64,000 nt of DNA from Phallus indusiatus (taxonomy: Eukaryota; Basidiomycota; Agaricomycetes; Phallales; Phallaceae): NCBI GenBank assembly GCA_027605045.1, contig JAQFWX010000031.1:248001-312000 (forward strand). The letters are read 5' to 3'. The position numbers and the translations under genes are program-made. Of this stretch, positions 1 through 12,044 are shown piece by piece. The notes below the pieces were generated by a model, which saw nothing but the letters and a program-made list of their open reading frames with translations, did no database searches and was not told the DNA's origin. Positions within the stretch are counted from its first letter, which is position 1. Every line of letters starts with the position of its first letter.

Positions 1-548
1 TGAATTAGATGAGTGATTATGGGCTTGATGCGTGATTTTTTGAAACTCCGGAACTTTAAAAACACCGCGCCGTTGCCCGCTGCCCGATCCATGATACGGA
101 GGTTTCACCCTTGATGAGTTATGACGTCCTTGTATGATTTCCGTCGTTTGAACATTATTTGTATTCTCTATGCATATTGAGAGGGACGTCTACACGACAA
201 GTGTTCAAATAATCAACCTAACGTTTTGGGCTGTCAAGTGTTTTGAGGACAACTTATAAATATAACTTTTATTGGTTTTGAGATGACTGATTGATTAAAT
301 AGACCGACTCTCATGCATGAGTCAAACCCATTTTTCGGGCGGAAATTTGAGATAACATAATCTTTATGCGAAAAACTAATATTTCGAAATCCAACGAGGA
401 CCCGAAAGGTATATGTACGAAATGTACAATTTTGACAAGGTATTTGACCTTTTGTTCGGGAATTAAAGTCGTTTGGTTTTTGTTCTCACGATATGGGGAA
501 GACCGAAATTATATTCAATCTTGAAGCTGCTTTCACCTTCTTCAACGC
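1..548. other. Intergenic, nothing recognised
   Basis: AT-rich sequence downstream of the ceramidase gene. I see no coding pattern, repeat or RNA gene in it. Confidence 0.5.
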
Positions 549-1848
549 TCAAGACCCTATACAGAAAATGTCGTCAGTTGCGGAGTAACCGTAGAATACA
601 GTTTTGGCGACAGACAAATCTATATGAAAAAACGTCAACAGGAGTGGAAAAGCTAGCGTCAACTAGATACTTACAGTGTTGGCCAACAGCCATCAAATAG
701 CTACCGAACCCCTATTATTTTGTTAGCACAAATTTAAGCCAGTGATATCAGCCATACAGTGAACAAGTGCCACCACGAATGCCCTGTCACAATGTGCACG
801 CGAAAAGTCAGCCCGGCGATTTATAAGCGTATTGTTTTATTGTTGAGAGCCGTCACATACCCTCTAGGAGAAACGCGGCTGGCCAACCGATTATATTCTT
901 CCATTGACGGATATACCCACAAAATATATTATCGATATTCCATATAAGGAACGCAAAAACAAAACTGGAACCTCCGCTCCAAAAGAGCTTGACGACTTGT
1001 GCTTGGAGATCTTCACTTAGGGGTGCAATTTTCTGACGCCGCAGGGTCATAACACGATACGCGTTCAAAAACAACACACTGGCGAAGAACGCTTGATGGT
1101 ATGTTGGGTCACGGTAAACTAAAGAACTGTGCACCAGTTAGTTTGAGGAAAATCCGAGAGATGGAGAGACTTACTAAGATAAAGCAAATAAAACATCGAC
1201 TATAATACCAAGAATGGCCAAGTTTTTTGTTCTTTGAGGATTTTTTTGGCCTGGAGCGGTTTGAAATAGAACAAAGGAAGCATGGGTTGCGGATAAGCTT
1301 AGAAGTATTTGCTAGGTGAGCGGACTCGGTATAGTAAGAGGCGACCCAAGAAAAGAAATGCTGCTTACACCCTAACACCAACCGTTACCAAAAGAAAACA
1401 GAGAGTAACTAAAAATAACGCACATTGGCAATTCATCCGCTAACTGAGCTTCATACAGCAACGATCCATGAAATGCAGCGCTTCCCAGACCAACCAGTAG
1501 GATAAACTATCAAACGAAATGAACCACACGTTCTCAGCCAAGAAAAAAGGAAAAACACCATTCATACAAGATAATCGTTCCTCAAAAGGGAAGGTAATGA
1601 TTCTTGTTTACAACGCCAATAACCATAAACCGATAAAGTTATAATGAAGATATTTGATACAGTGTTTGCCAATTCCGCGATATATGGCGAAAACTGGTAG
1701 TTATACTGTTCGGAAGAGAAAAAAGTCGTAAGCGATAAGGCTGAGATAAAGAAGAATGACATACTTCACACCAATCCAAAGTGGACGTAACATTTCCCCA
1801 GAAGGGGGTGTGTTTGGCAACATAGGTGAGGTCGATGTGCGAAGTCAT
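549..1848 (-). CDS. Alkaline ceramidase (YPC1/ACER family), multi-exon
   Basis: Integral membrane amidase that would split ceramide or phytoceramide into a sphingoid base and a fatty acid in the ER/Golgi. Starting at 1848, exon 1 (1765-1848) encodes VTSTLDWCE, the family's N-terminal signature. Exon 2 (1568-1705) has SPYIAELANTVSN. The exon from 1506 reads VGLGSAAFHGSLL then ADELPM, which carries the first metal-binding His. A later exon (861-1126) has YRDPTYHQ and a hydrophobic stretch. A 26-base exon (758-783) gives GHSWWH, which carries the other His ligands, and 675-711 and 549-619 finish the C-terminus at a TGA. All key motifs are present, so the gene looks intact. The boundary between the ADELPM exon and the next one (about 1317-1400) could not be resolved in frame. 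The homology is clear; activity and substrate preference are inferred. Confidence 0.88.
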
Positions 1849-3237
1849 GAGAATCCCTGAGAAAGAGCTGTCATTTGACGGCGGCGGCCACTAGGATCCG
1901 TTCCAGCGGGAAACAAAGTTCTAGCCGAGACAAAAAAAAAGCTTTGATCTCGAGATGTTGTACTGTGCAGAGCTATATTTGCTAACTTTGAGATGGAAAA
2001 GTGAAATAAAAAGATTGTTTTACAGAGCAGAATAGTGTTAGTAGCACTTGATTAGAACGCGAAATTTCGCAAGAGCGGGCTCTTTATTTGCGCCTGTGTG
2101 TGTATGTGGGTCCATTGTATTGGTGGTGCACACAGAGTCAACATGAAGCTGCACTCGGACTCGTCGGACAGCGTCCATTCCAGCGGACATTGGCAACATC
2201 TTGGCAAAATGGAATAAGTTTCGAGCTAGAGAAAGCTGCAGAAATTTTTTGGAGACACTGAAAAGAGGAAAAAATCACCAACAACAACTGTCTCAATTTT
2301 TCGGACTTTCCATAATTCGTCATGGCCGCGAAGGCACATCTCGACATTCTTGCAGCTTTAGCTCATCGAACTTGGACAGCGACAACCAGTTGAGCTCGTC
2401 GTGCAGGTCATCGCTCACACGATCAGAATTGTCGAAGGAGCTGTGACACAATTGCCTTTACATAAAGACGTGTACACCGATTGGTCTTCCTTTCCGACTA
2501 TTCAAGTTCGCCCAATGAATGCCAATACATATCTTTCATGGACCCTCCTTTCTTCTTTTCCTCCCATTCATTCCGGAAACCAATTTCAAAATCTAGAACT
2601 CCATTTCCCAAATTCGCTCGTTGAAGTTTAGTCCTCGAAAATATTTACTTACTTGCGTGCGTTAGCCGTAATATATTGGAGTAATGTAAGTCCTGCTTCT
2701 TCTCCCGAGACAAAAAGGTGAAAATGAAATATCTGTTTATAAACAATACTTTAACCCGAGCGCTGTATCATTATTACAGACCAACCGAGTTTCGGATAGT
2801 TCCTCGATGCAGTCGGGCGCACAGCATGGCTTTAGCTTGACCACCAGGATCCTCCTTGTAAGGAATAGAATCCCAACTTAGACGAATCAATGAAATAAAG
2901 CCGTTGGTCGTGCACCGTCTATCATAACGGGGCGCAAAAGCGGACTAGCATGATATATACGGTCGTCCTACTTGGGCTAGCTGTACTCGCCGCGTACCAA
3001 ATTGCATCCGAAAGCGAAATTAGTCAGACACTTTTTTACTGATATGTGTTGTTTCTTTTTTAGAACCTTCCGCGACCGTCAGTGGCTTTAAAATATATAT
3101 ACCATATGCCACACATGGAAATACGACCGGCAAAGCGAGACTAGAAAATTTCTTTTCTTTTCTGTTCTTCCTTTCTTTCTCCTTGGATCTGTTGCTACTT
3201 GTATCTTGGGCTAATGTTAGACCATTCGCATTCGTAT
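1849..3237. other. Intergenic, no gene supported
   Basis: Lies between the divergent ceramidase and DUF6533 genes. Short open frames occur at 2138-2640 on both strands, but none shows a family signature or a consistent exon chain. It probably holds two promoters and perhaps an unrecognised short gene. Confidence 0.4.
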
Positions 3238-4817
3238 ATGTTGCCTTCTTCTGTGCCCTACCATGTGTCATCTCACTACTTGGGAGGTAAGAGAATGTGC
3301 TTCTTTTATACAAAAAAATTTCCCTTCTGAGCACGTATATTTTGCAGTTGCCGCCCTCACGCTCTTTGGTTACGACATCTGTTGAGTTATTGCTGTCAAT
3401 CACAAACAAAAAAAAGCTCATTTATTTGATCTCAGTTTTGACACTTGACGATGAGGTTTGTATTCTTCTTGAGTTAACTGTTTTTCACTAAGCGCCCCAC
3501 GCAGATCAAGTACTTGTGGAGAGGATCATCGTTCACCTGGACCGACATTCTCTATTTCCTGGCAAGTCTTGCTGAAACGCCTTGTTAAAAACGGCTATTA
3601 TTAAACAATGTTCTTTATGTTCTCAGAATCGCTATTATTCTTTGTCGGTCATGGTCTTAAACACCTTCGGTAATATTGTCGGCTTCAAATTCGGTATTGT
3701 GACTTATTTTCCCCTATTAGCGATTCTTCTACCAGCTCCATCAGTAAAAGTATGTTCCTTTCGAAGCCTTCTGTTCTCTGTATATGCTGACGATTACACT
3801 TTAGTTGCAAGTAACAATTTCTCGTATTTTTTTTCTTCAGGTTGCTCAACCACTGGCTTAAATATGTAGCTGTCTTTTCGCGACGCGTTGGAGCGGCTTG
3901 GGAAGTGTCCTCGTCAAAGTTCCATTAGATAGTGAGTGAAAACTACATCTCCCTTACAAGTCGTCCATTCACACCCACGAAAAACAAACAGTTTGGCTTC
4001 TTATTAAAATATACGCGATGTGGAACTGCAACAGAAGGGTGCTTACCTTTCTCTTAACCCTGCTTGTCGGAAATGTGGTCGGCTCTTTGACATATCAACT
4101 ACTAATATACAGGGTGAATTAGTTCTTCTACTTCTTTCCTAGCGGTATATTCACTGTTTTGAAGCGGTTCATCCTCATTTATATTCCAACATCGCAAAGG
4201 TTACCGGGAAACACGGGATGTGCCGTTTTCCATGCAGGCGGCCGTTTTTGGGTAATTTTCGCACTGTCGTTGACTTATGAACGTGAGATTCTCAAAAATT
4301 TACATGCGCTCAACGTATTAAAGTTAAACATCCCTTCTTCAGTGGTCATTGTTATATTCACTATCGTTTGGGCAATTCTGCAATTCCGGGATGGATTAGC
4401 AAGACGGCATTCTCCCCTGGCCAATTCCCTTTATAAGACTGGTGTCATATACTTCGCGATCATGGCTTCTGTCATGGCATTCATGTCAGCTACTGGGATT
4501 ACACCAGTAAGCTATTCCGCGAAAATGTTATTTGATTTTTGATTAGACTAACACGTTGATAGCTAAACAAGGTTATTCTACCATCGCAGTTCGTCATCAT
4601 TGTCGCTTCTTTCTTCTATTAGTTTTATGAAGAACCCTGAAATAGGCTATTGTGTGCAATGGTATCAACTATTGGAGCAAGAACAATGCTGAGTATCCAC
4701 AAAGTGCATCTATGCGAAAATCATTTATCGGTACCTTCGGATTTAATGACCTCGGACATATCGATACGCGTCGGAAGCCCGTCTTCAACGCCCGTTCCTT
4801 GTCATTCAATTGTTTGA
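3238..4817 (+). CDS. DUF6533 domain seven-transmembrane protein
   Basis: Membrane protein of a family expanded in Agaricomycetes; function unknown. The N-terminal DUF6533 signature is split over small exons: 3238-3286 (start ATG), 3348-3380 (AALTLFGYD), 3436-3455 (LTLDDE), 3505-3561 (WRGSSFTWTDILYFL) and 3627-3669 (NRYYSLSVM). Later exons from 3992 (IYAMWNCNRRVLTFLLTL) and from about 4141 contain hydrophobic helices and HSPLANSLYKTGVIYF, a typical last-helix region. The final exon ends at TGA 4815-4817 with a polar tail. The intron after 3561 begins with gcaagt, so it is a GC-AG intron. The exon between 3670 and 3991 (containing NHWLKY) could not be joined in a single frame, so a small defect there is possible. 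Family assignment is by pattern; any receptor role would be speculation. Confidence 0.75.
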
Positions 4818-5168
4818 AATGGATACACCTTCCTTTCATCTCATGTCAAGTGGAGCTATTATTAGCGTGTTTCAAAACAATATAGTAGGTTGAAGCTGCC
4901 AAAAGGTTTATTCAAACCTCTGCTTACCGCGGCGATAATAATTGAACTGCATAGTAGCCTAGTGTATGTTACATTGGAGAGGGGGTATTCTTTTGGGTAG
5001 GTGTTGTATTGTAATTTTAGATGACATGTACTATGTATGACAATGGATGAAATACACGAGCATCCCGATTTGAAGAATGTGTGAACCAATGTTCTGGTCG
5101 TGAAGTGCTTGTCGAGGCGGCAATTTTGAATTGTGTTTTATATTCAGATTCTAAACTTTCCGAAATGG
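4818..5168. other. Intergenic, convergent gene ends
   Basis: Space between the convergent 3' ends of the DUF6533 gene and the Tse2-like gene. No feature seen. Confidence 0.5.
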
Positions 5169-5962
5169 CTAAATCGAGAAAGTATATTCAGCGTCAAATT
5201 TCTCTTTATCTAATATACGAGCATTAGATGTTAAGAAATCTGTTAGTTCATCGTTCAATTCTAAAAGAAAACGTTGCACGGCTTAGTCAAGGAACGAAAA
5301 ATAATTTTGTAGTCGCGTACCTTCCAGCGTCATAGGGCGTGTACATTGTATTGAAAAATGGTCCGAATGTTCGTGTAGAATTGTCAATGTGGGCGGTAAA
5401 GATGTTCCTAAACGTGAGTCAATAATCGGAGAGTCTGTTGTCCCCGTTTATATTCAAACCTTTGGGTATGACAAACACTAATGTATTGGTTCCACTAAAG
5501 TTTCGGACAATTTCTCGAAACGTGGGTGACGTTGGCTTTCTCATCGAGCATCCATTCGGGCCTATAACACTAGTATATTAGATTGCCAAATCCAGAGACC
5601 TCCACTCAACGCGCACCAATAAAATAATCGCCCTGAGCAGGATGCACTTTCCCGTCTTTCAGTTTCAAATCATAGGTAAATCTCTTCATTTTGACCTGTG
5701 TCTCGTAATCCCGTAATCTAACATGTTTCCCAGACTGAACGCGTGCAAGGTCAATAGGAATTTGGTCTGTGTATCGTGCAATGAGCGGCCTACTCGGCGA
5801 GCATCGTGTTGATGTTATACTGATATTCCTTGAAAACACGGAAGCACCAATAGCGTGCTGGCGAGAACAAGAGCGCAAGGATGCGAATGCAGCAGCCATT
5901 CGACTTTTTATGTAACGCAAATAGCGTGACAACCAATATGCGACAGTGTGACAGGTTAACAC
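5169..5962 (-). CDS. Tse2-like ADP-ribosyltransferase toxin-domain protein
   Basis: Four exons: 5962-5618 region (donor at 5616), 5561-5460, 5407-5321 and 5260-5169, all joining in frame with GT-AG introns of about 50-60 bases. Exon 1 has an Arg/Ser-rich, mitochondrial-presequence-like start followed by a conserved VRLRDYET block. Exon 2 starts with PNGCSMR and has LVFVIPKG at its end. Exon 3 has HEHSDHFS, and exon 4 has ELNDELTDFL. This order of motifs matches the domain named after Tse2, a type VI secretion effector of Pseudomonas, which is also widespread in fungal genomes. The fold belongs to the ADP-ribosyltransferases, but the target of the fungal proteins is not known to me. No break is visible. 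No immunity gene is recognised beside it; neighbours are a DUF6533 gene and a kinase. Role as a toxin here is inference only. Confidence 0.68.
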
Positions 5963-6027
5963 CCCTGACTAAGCTTTACCACACTGCACGACTCTGACGA
6001 CAACGACAACGAACAACGAAAACGACG

Positions 6028-8911
6028 ATGAGCTCGTCGTATTCGCCTGAACCTGCGATGTCAATGTCGCCACCGCCTTCTTCACCCCGTAGAGAACTTA
6101 TACCGATCCTTCACGCCTCCCACCAAGTCGTGCTTTACAATCCCACCTCCCACGCTGTCTCAATCCGCGAACATTCCCCAGTCGGAGCCGTCGTCCCTGT
6201 CAAATCCGCAAGCAGAGCTCTTTTCTGTCCGTACTGCGATCGTCCATTTGATGACGACGACGATGTCGGCGCTGACGGTCAATCCGCAGGACGGGGACGA
6301 CCAGGAAACGGCGTCTCGTCCCGTGGATTCAACTCTAGTCGCGCGCATAATTACTTTCAGCTTTTGGAAATCTCGAATGAGTCGTCGAGGCCTTCAACAC
6401 CTTTTGTTGCGAGGTCGCCGGATGTTAATGGTGCTACCTATCCGGCTGGTTCTTCAACGCGCTCAGTAGGAGGAGGAGGAGGAGGAGCCCCTGCTACTGC
6501 GATTCATTCTGAAAATATGGCTGAAGGTTATTTCTCGGCTTTCTTCAGAGAAGAATGTAGGCTTGGGATGGGTGCGAATGGGAGTGTGTATTTGTGTCAG
6601 GTTGGCAAGCAAATCACAGTCGTTGTTTCATTGTCTGACTCGCTTACTCCGGTGTTGTAGCACGTGCTACACGGAAACCATTTGGGTATGATCTACGATT
6701 GATGAGCTATGTGTCTTGTTTAATAATGATATTTTGTTTGTACGTATAAAGGCCGATTCGCTGTGAAAAAGATCGCTGTTGGACAATCACAAGACTATCT
6801 CGTGAATGCACTACGTGAAGTAAGTCATTCACATGACCATAGATCATAAACGTGTTAAAAGTTGGCTATGATAGGTCCGTCTATTAGAAACTCTACATCA
6901 CCCAAACATTGTCATATACCACCACTCCTGGCTCGAAACATGTCAATTCTCAACTTTTGGACCGCCTGTTCCAACGCTATTGTAAGTTCTTCCACTCACA
7001 TATGCACATTCTTCGCATTCTAAATCACACCATCATCAAGCGTATTAATGCAATGGGCTGAAGGCGGAAGCCTAGATGATTTCATCCGAATGCGACTAGG
7101 AATACCCGTCTCACAATCTACACTGAACGCCAGCGGACAATTGCAAATGCAGGATGGCGAGGAAGAGCCGAGATCACGGTCTGCTCGTATTAGAGCTTTC
7201 CGCGCTACACAGGCCCGTCCTGAGGTACGGCGTGCGCAGCGAAGTGATAGTCAGCAGGCAGAACGCGGTCGGGCGATTCATTTTCTGAATGCGATGGAAG
7301 TTAAGAGTATATTCAACGATGTTGTTTCTGGGTTGGGATTTCTGGTATGCAAAGCGCTGTTTTCGTTTTTGAAGAGTCTTTTTCCTTACCATTTCGTTCC
7401 ACTTGTTATAGCACGCGAAGTCGACCTTGCATCTGGATCTGAAGCCTGGGAATGTCTTATTGACGTATGACGAAGGCAGATTAATGTGAATCTTTCGTTC
7501 TTTCGTCACAATTCACAATCTCATATCCATTCATTCTTCACAGTCCACGTGCGATGCTATCGGATTTCGGTACATATCAAGACATGTTGCGCCCGCACCG
7601 TGCAAGGACCGGCATAACCGGAACGTCAGTACTAGCAATGCCTCGTTCAAATAACCTAGCAGCGCTGAGACCTTTCTCTAGATTGGAATATACAGCTCCC
7701 GAGTCCCTTCAAATTGAGACAAGACCGTCTTCTAAAGCCGATATGTGGTCTCTCGGGATGATCTTGCATATCCTCTTGTTCTTCCGCCTGCCGTACGATC
7801 ATGTCGAGGATAGCGATATATCAAAACTGGAACGAGAAGTTCTCAACTACAAAGGGTAAGGAAGGAACTGCCTATGTTCCTTTGAGAGAAAGCTGAGCTG
7901 TTGTTTTAGATTTAAGCCTTCTTTGGAAGTAACGGCAGCATGTAAACGGCGTGGCGTTCCACGGCAAGCACTAATAGTCTTAGAAGAACTATTAGCTATT
8001 AATCCTCGTGCTCGTCCGAGTTGTGAACAGATTCTTTCAGTTCTTCGGGAAGGAAAGGTTCGTCTTTTGATCCGTGTTATACCTGGGTGAATAGAATACC
8101 AACACACATTTCTAGCTGGACCCGCTCAACCGCGACAGCATATCAGATGAAGAACGTAACTCGCTCGTACCGGTGGTATCACCCCAAGCCCATGCCCATA
8201 CCCATAACAACGTTCACATACACGGGCTCGGTAGTTCATCATCACACTCCTCATTACTCTCCCCACTCTCACCACCCCCACTTCTTCGCGCCATTCGAAT
8301 ACACCGACACGATTCCGATTCCGCCACCAATTCAAGTTTAAGCTCGGACGCCGATTCGAGCTCGTACGACGAGTTAGGGATGGATTGGGAAAGGAGAACG
8401 AAACCAAAAACGAAACCGTTGTTGTCGCTTCCTGCACCACCGTCGCCGTCTCCACCGCCTGAACTAGAGTCGGAATCGGATTTGGAGTTGAAAGCAAAGT
8501 CGTCAAAGTCGAGGTTTATGATATATTCGCGTCGGATGGGCGAGTGGGTGGATGCGAAGGTGTTGGGGCCGTTGCAGGTGGTCATACCTTCGCCTGTGAC
8601 TCGGTTGGTTAGGGAGGTGTACCAGCAGCATTATGGGAAGTTGTTCAAGTCTAGTGTGTTACTTCTGAAGGTGAGACTTTGGGGAGAAAAGGGTGCTTTC
8701 TTTATAAGTGTTGCTGACGTCTTTTTCTGGGTAGATTATGAGTCTATCTCAACTATGTCGAGTTGTTCCCGCACGGCCTATTGTTCTATGCGGTGTCGTC
8801 ATTCTCGCCGTTCTGGATATGTGGACTGATAGATTCAGTACGTCTGCTGCTTTGGGGCTTTTGCATCTGGGAATTCTGGGGTTGGGGAGGAGTAGGTGTT
8901 GTATGTACTGA
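6028..8911 (+). CDS. IKS1: IKS1-like serine/threonine protein kinase, C-terminal membrane anchor
   Basis: About ten exons: 6028-6600, 6661-6685, 6752-6819, 6877-6981, 7041-7344, 7412-7464, 7544-7855, 7910-8057, 8116-8670 and 8735-8911, joining in frame. The N-terminus has LFCPYCDRPF (Cys pair) and NYFQLLE, found in the IKS family. The kinase domain then shows the Gly loop GMGANGSVYLC, the catalytic Lys in FAVKKI, ALREVRLLE, the hinge VLMQWAEGGSL, the catalytic loop HLDLKPGN, DFGT, YTAPE and DMWSLG. The catalytic loop has HLD rather than HRD. After the kinase comes a long Ser- and acidic-rich linker (exon 9). Two hydrophobic segments in exon 10 suggest membrane attachment. An insertion rich in Arg/Gln sits between the hinge and the catalytic loop. 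Family assignment is good; substrate unknown. Confidence 0.85.
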
Positions 8912-9611
8912 TTGCAGGTTTGTTTGGGGGTAAGGAAAAGGAAGAAGCGGAAAGGCGGAAAAGGGATGGTTTCTTTTGTTGTGTTCATGTTCTGCTTAGG
9001 AGCGTGGTGGGTCGGAGGACTCAAATTTGTATTTTTATTGTAGTATCATTCGCACATGGTTCGTTTGTTGTTGTTGTCGCATCAGGATGCCCTACCTCTC
9101 TCATTCTTATCACATTTTCATTTCATTTTACTCCATATCATTTTCGTCTCGTCTGGTTTTCATTTGTTATCTCCAAACATCATGCATATCCAATTTACCT
9201 ATATATGGCATTATGATTCAATATAACTTTGCTTTGCTTTGTTTTGTTTGCTGTTCTGTGAACCTTGTTGGGGTATGAAAAGAGCGTGTAGTGTTTATTA
9301 AAAGAGTGTGGGTGTTGTGGCTATGATATACAGCTACAAGAAAAGTCTCTTGAAAAGAGAAAAATGAACAAGAAGGGTGAGAGAGAATGAAACCAAATGT
9401 CCAATGTGAAATGAGGAAGGGAAGAAACGAGGATGAGAATAGAGGTGGTCATAGAGGGTAAAGTTAAGTAGGTAGAAAGTCAAAGTCAAAAAGAAGCAAG
9501 TGGATATGACAGTCGTTTTTTTTGCTACTCCGTAGTTATTGAGTCCCGACTATATCAAGTAACTCCTTTTTCTTTCCGTCCGGGCAAAAATCATTATTCC
9601 AGTGTATTTTT
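8912..9611. other. Intergenic, convergent 3' regions
   Basis: T-rich 3' flank of the kinase and 3' flank of the GPI-anchored protein gene. No gene or repeat recognised. Confidence 0.5.
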
Positions 9612-10523
9612 TTAAAACAGGGTAACGGCTACACCCGCAACACCGGCGAGAGCGACACCCATCTTCTGAACGCCCGAAAACGAGAACGACGAAGCAGCGC
9701 CGTTCTTGTTAGGGCTTGTGCTGTTCGAAGAGCCTGATTGTTGGGGTGATCCGGATCCGGTTGATGTTGGGCCTGAGTCGGAGGATGTGGTGACGGTTGC
9801 GTAAGCTGATCCTTGAGGCATTACTTCAAACTCCCCGGATATGGCGACGACCTAAAAGAAGAGATAAATGGTTGAAAGTCAAAGAAAAGTAGGATGAGAT
9901 TATATACTTCAGCGCTGGTAGAGTCGGTGAAGAACATCTGGTAGCCGGATGCAGGGGGTAAGTTGGTAGGCGTGAAAGACTTTGAACAGTCAAAGCTGGG
10001 TACTATTTATGAATTCAGTGAGGGGTCGATAGTTTGTTGTGCTTTATTTTCTTTACCTGCGCCGAGAACTGTCAGGTTTCCAATCAAAACGCTTTGATCT
10101 TTGTTGTTCACGATCATGTTAAGCACTGGAAAATCTGATGAGTTGAATTCGTTGTTGAGTTGAAATAGGATTACGTACAAGGATGGGCTTGTGAAACTGG
10201 TCCGGTGCATGGACCCCACTAGAAGAAACGAGACCGTGAATAAATCAAGTTGGTTTCACGAAAAAAAAAGCCTCAGGACGGACGTACAGAGATAGTGTTA
10301 AGACTATCGGCAACTGTAACAGAGAAAGATTAAAAAGAAACGAAATTGCAAAGAGAAAAATACAACATACCAAACCTAATGAGGACAGCGATCAACGACT
10401 CGTTTCGGCGATGACTGAGATGACAACTCACCAAATTTGCGGACTGGGGGCTGTGATGTTGATCGGCAAGCTTTGAGCAGCAGCGAGGGTCAAAAGAGAA
10501 AAGCCTAAAATTTTGGAGAACAT
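9612..10523 (-). CDS. Secreted GPI-anchored Ser/Thr-rich protein (Kre9/KNH-like N-domain)
   Basis: Starts at 10523 with a signal peptide (MFSKILGFSLLTLAAAQS), followed by LPINITAPSPQIW, the opening of Kre9/KNH-type domains of fungal wall proteins. Middle exons around 10070-10130 read VNNKDQSVLIGNLTVLG. One near 9905-9960 reads ASGYQMFFTDS, the typical end of the domain. The last exon (about 9612-9855) is Ser/Gly/Thr-rich and finishes with a hydrophobic tail (GVALAGVAGVAVTLF), as expected for a GPI signal. It is likely a cell-surface protein linked to beta-glucan or the plasma membrane. Some internal junctions are not resolved. The signal peptide and GPI tail are seen directly; the Kre9/KNH link is from weak similarity. 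Confidence 0.7.
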
Positions 10524-10873
10524 GATGTAGTAGAAGAAGACGACGAAAAGAAAGGATTGACGGGGTGTGGTGATGACGAGACCAGGGAAAAAAACACGAA
10601 CGACAACGACGAACGGAGGGAAAAAAAACGTTGGCTTGGCGAGACAACGAGTGTTTGGCGGGAACAAATTTTATTTCTGGCGGAGCTTTAAATTTGTGAG
10701 AGTTAATCCCCCGCATGCCAATCAAACATCAAAAAGATAAGTATAAAAACACAGCCAACTTTATTTATTTATTCGTTCATTCAACCTCGAGCACAAATAC
10801 AACATTGCTGGTAAAAGTCTTGGTTTAGATAAGGGAAAGTATATAAGGAAAAGAAGAAGTAGTGGGGAGAAGT

Positions 10874-11788
10874 TTAGATGGTGCCAGAAGCGGTGATCTT
10901 GACTGGTTTCTTAGGAGTACCAGCTTGGGAACCTTGGGCTTCGATGGCTTTGACAATCTTGTGGGAGAAACATTGGAACAAGGAACTAACAAGGAATGCA
11001 TAATTTAAGACTTACATCCATGCCTTCGACGACCTCACCGAACACGACGTGCTTGCCATCGAGCCACTAGTAATAGTGTGAGTGCATGTGATAACAATGG
11101 AAAAAGACAGAGAGACATACAGAGGTAACAACGGTTGTGATGAAGAACTGTGGAATTGGAAAATCAGTACAGCCACCCCGTGCACCGAATTGATACTTAC
11201 CTGAGATCCGTTGGTGTTGGGACCAGCGTTGGCCATAGAGAGGAGACCTGGCTTTGTGTGCTTTAATTCGAAGTTCTCATCTAAAGATTAAAAAAACAAA
11301 AAACAAAAAAAAACAATACTCAATCCCGAATTCGATATATGCGATGCGTTCTGGAACATACCGGCGAACTTGTTACCATAGATCGATTTGCCCCCGGTAC
11401 CGTTGTGGTTAGTAAAGTCACCACCTATTCGCCAAAAATCTCTTGAGAAAACACCAGTCTTTTGCGGAAGAATATACTCTACCTTGCAACATGAACTGCG
11501 TGATAAAAAAAAAAGTATTAGGTCGGTCATGCTTTATTAGTACCCAAAGAAGTACACACTTGAGGAATGATACGGTGGAATGAAGAGCCTGCATAGCCAT
11601 ATCCATTCACTCCAGTTGCCAGTTGACGGAAATTCTCAGCGGTCTTGGGAACAACATTGTCGTAAAGTTTGAAGATGATTTTACCGCTAAGAAAAGAGAC
11701 ATCAATATACAGTGGCGAGTGACGTTGCTTAAATGTATACGTACGCAGGTTTGCCGTCAATGCTAATCTCAAAGTATACGTTGGACAT
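10874..11788 (-). CDS. Peptidyl-prolyl cis-trans isomerase, cyclophilin A type
   Basis: Cytosolic cyclophilin that catalyses proline cis-trans isomerisation. Exons on the minus strand read from 11788: [59 protein letters not shown], a Glu/Asn/Phe block, [37 protein letters not shown] and [17 protein letters not shown], ending at a stop at 10874. The active-site Arg (FHRIIP), Phe/Met/Gln (FMLQGG), Trp ([10 protein letters not shown]) and His are all present. With introns removed the protein is about 160 residues, the usual single-domain size, with no signal peptide or RRM extension. It is therefore the general CPR1-like form, a likely cyclosporin target. Confidence 0.93.
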
Positions 11789-12044
11789 GATGTACTTGTA
11801 GTAGTAGTAGCAGCAGTAACAGTTGTTGATAGTCCAAATGTTTCTGCCGAAACGATGCCTCTTTTGAATTGTTCGTAATAGTCGGAGCTTGAATTGATCT
11901 CATCGATAATCGTCATATCTAAAATTATGTCAGCAACATAGGCGCGCTTGGGCGCCTATTTGCGTTTGGCGATGACGAGATGGCAATACACACAGAGCCA
12001 AAGTATACATCTCATCGTACCATCTTTTTTCCCATGTCATTCAT

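Noticed and set aside
2138..2631. Overlapping open frames on both strands near 2.1-2.6 kb
   Set aside because: No recognisable family, no consistent start and splice chain, and signals on both strands cancel each other.
8126..8585. Long antisense frames opposite the kinase
   Set aside because: They are opposite a low-complexity Ser/Asp/Pro coding region, which creates open antisense frames by composition.
11527..11916. Upstream extension of the cyclophilin frame to 11916
   Set aside because: It reads through an intron and a Ser/Thr-rich 5' leader; the cyclophilin start at 11788 (MSNVYFEI) gives the standard N-terminus.
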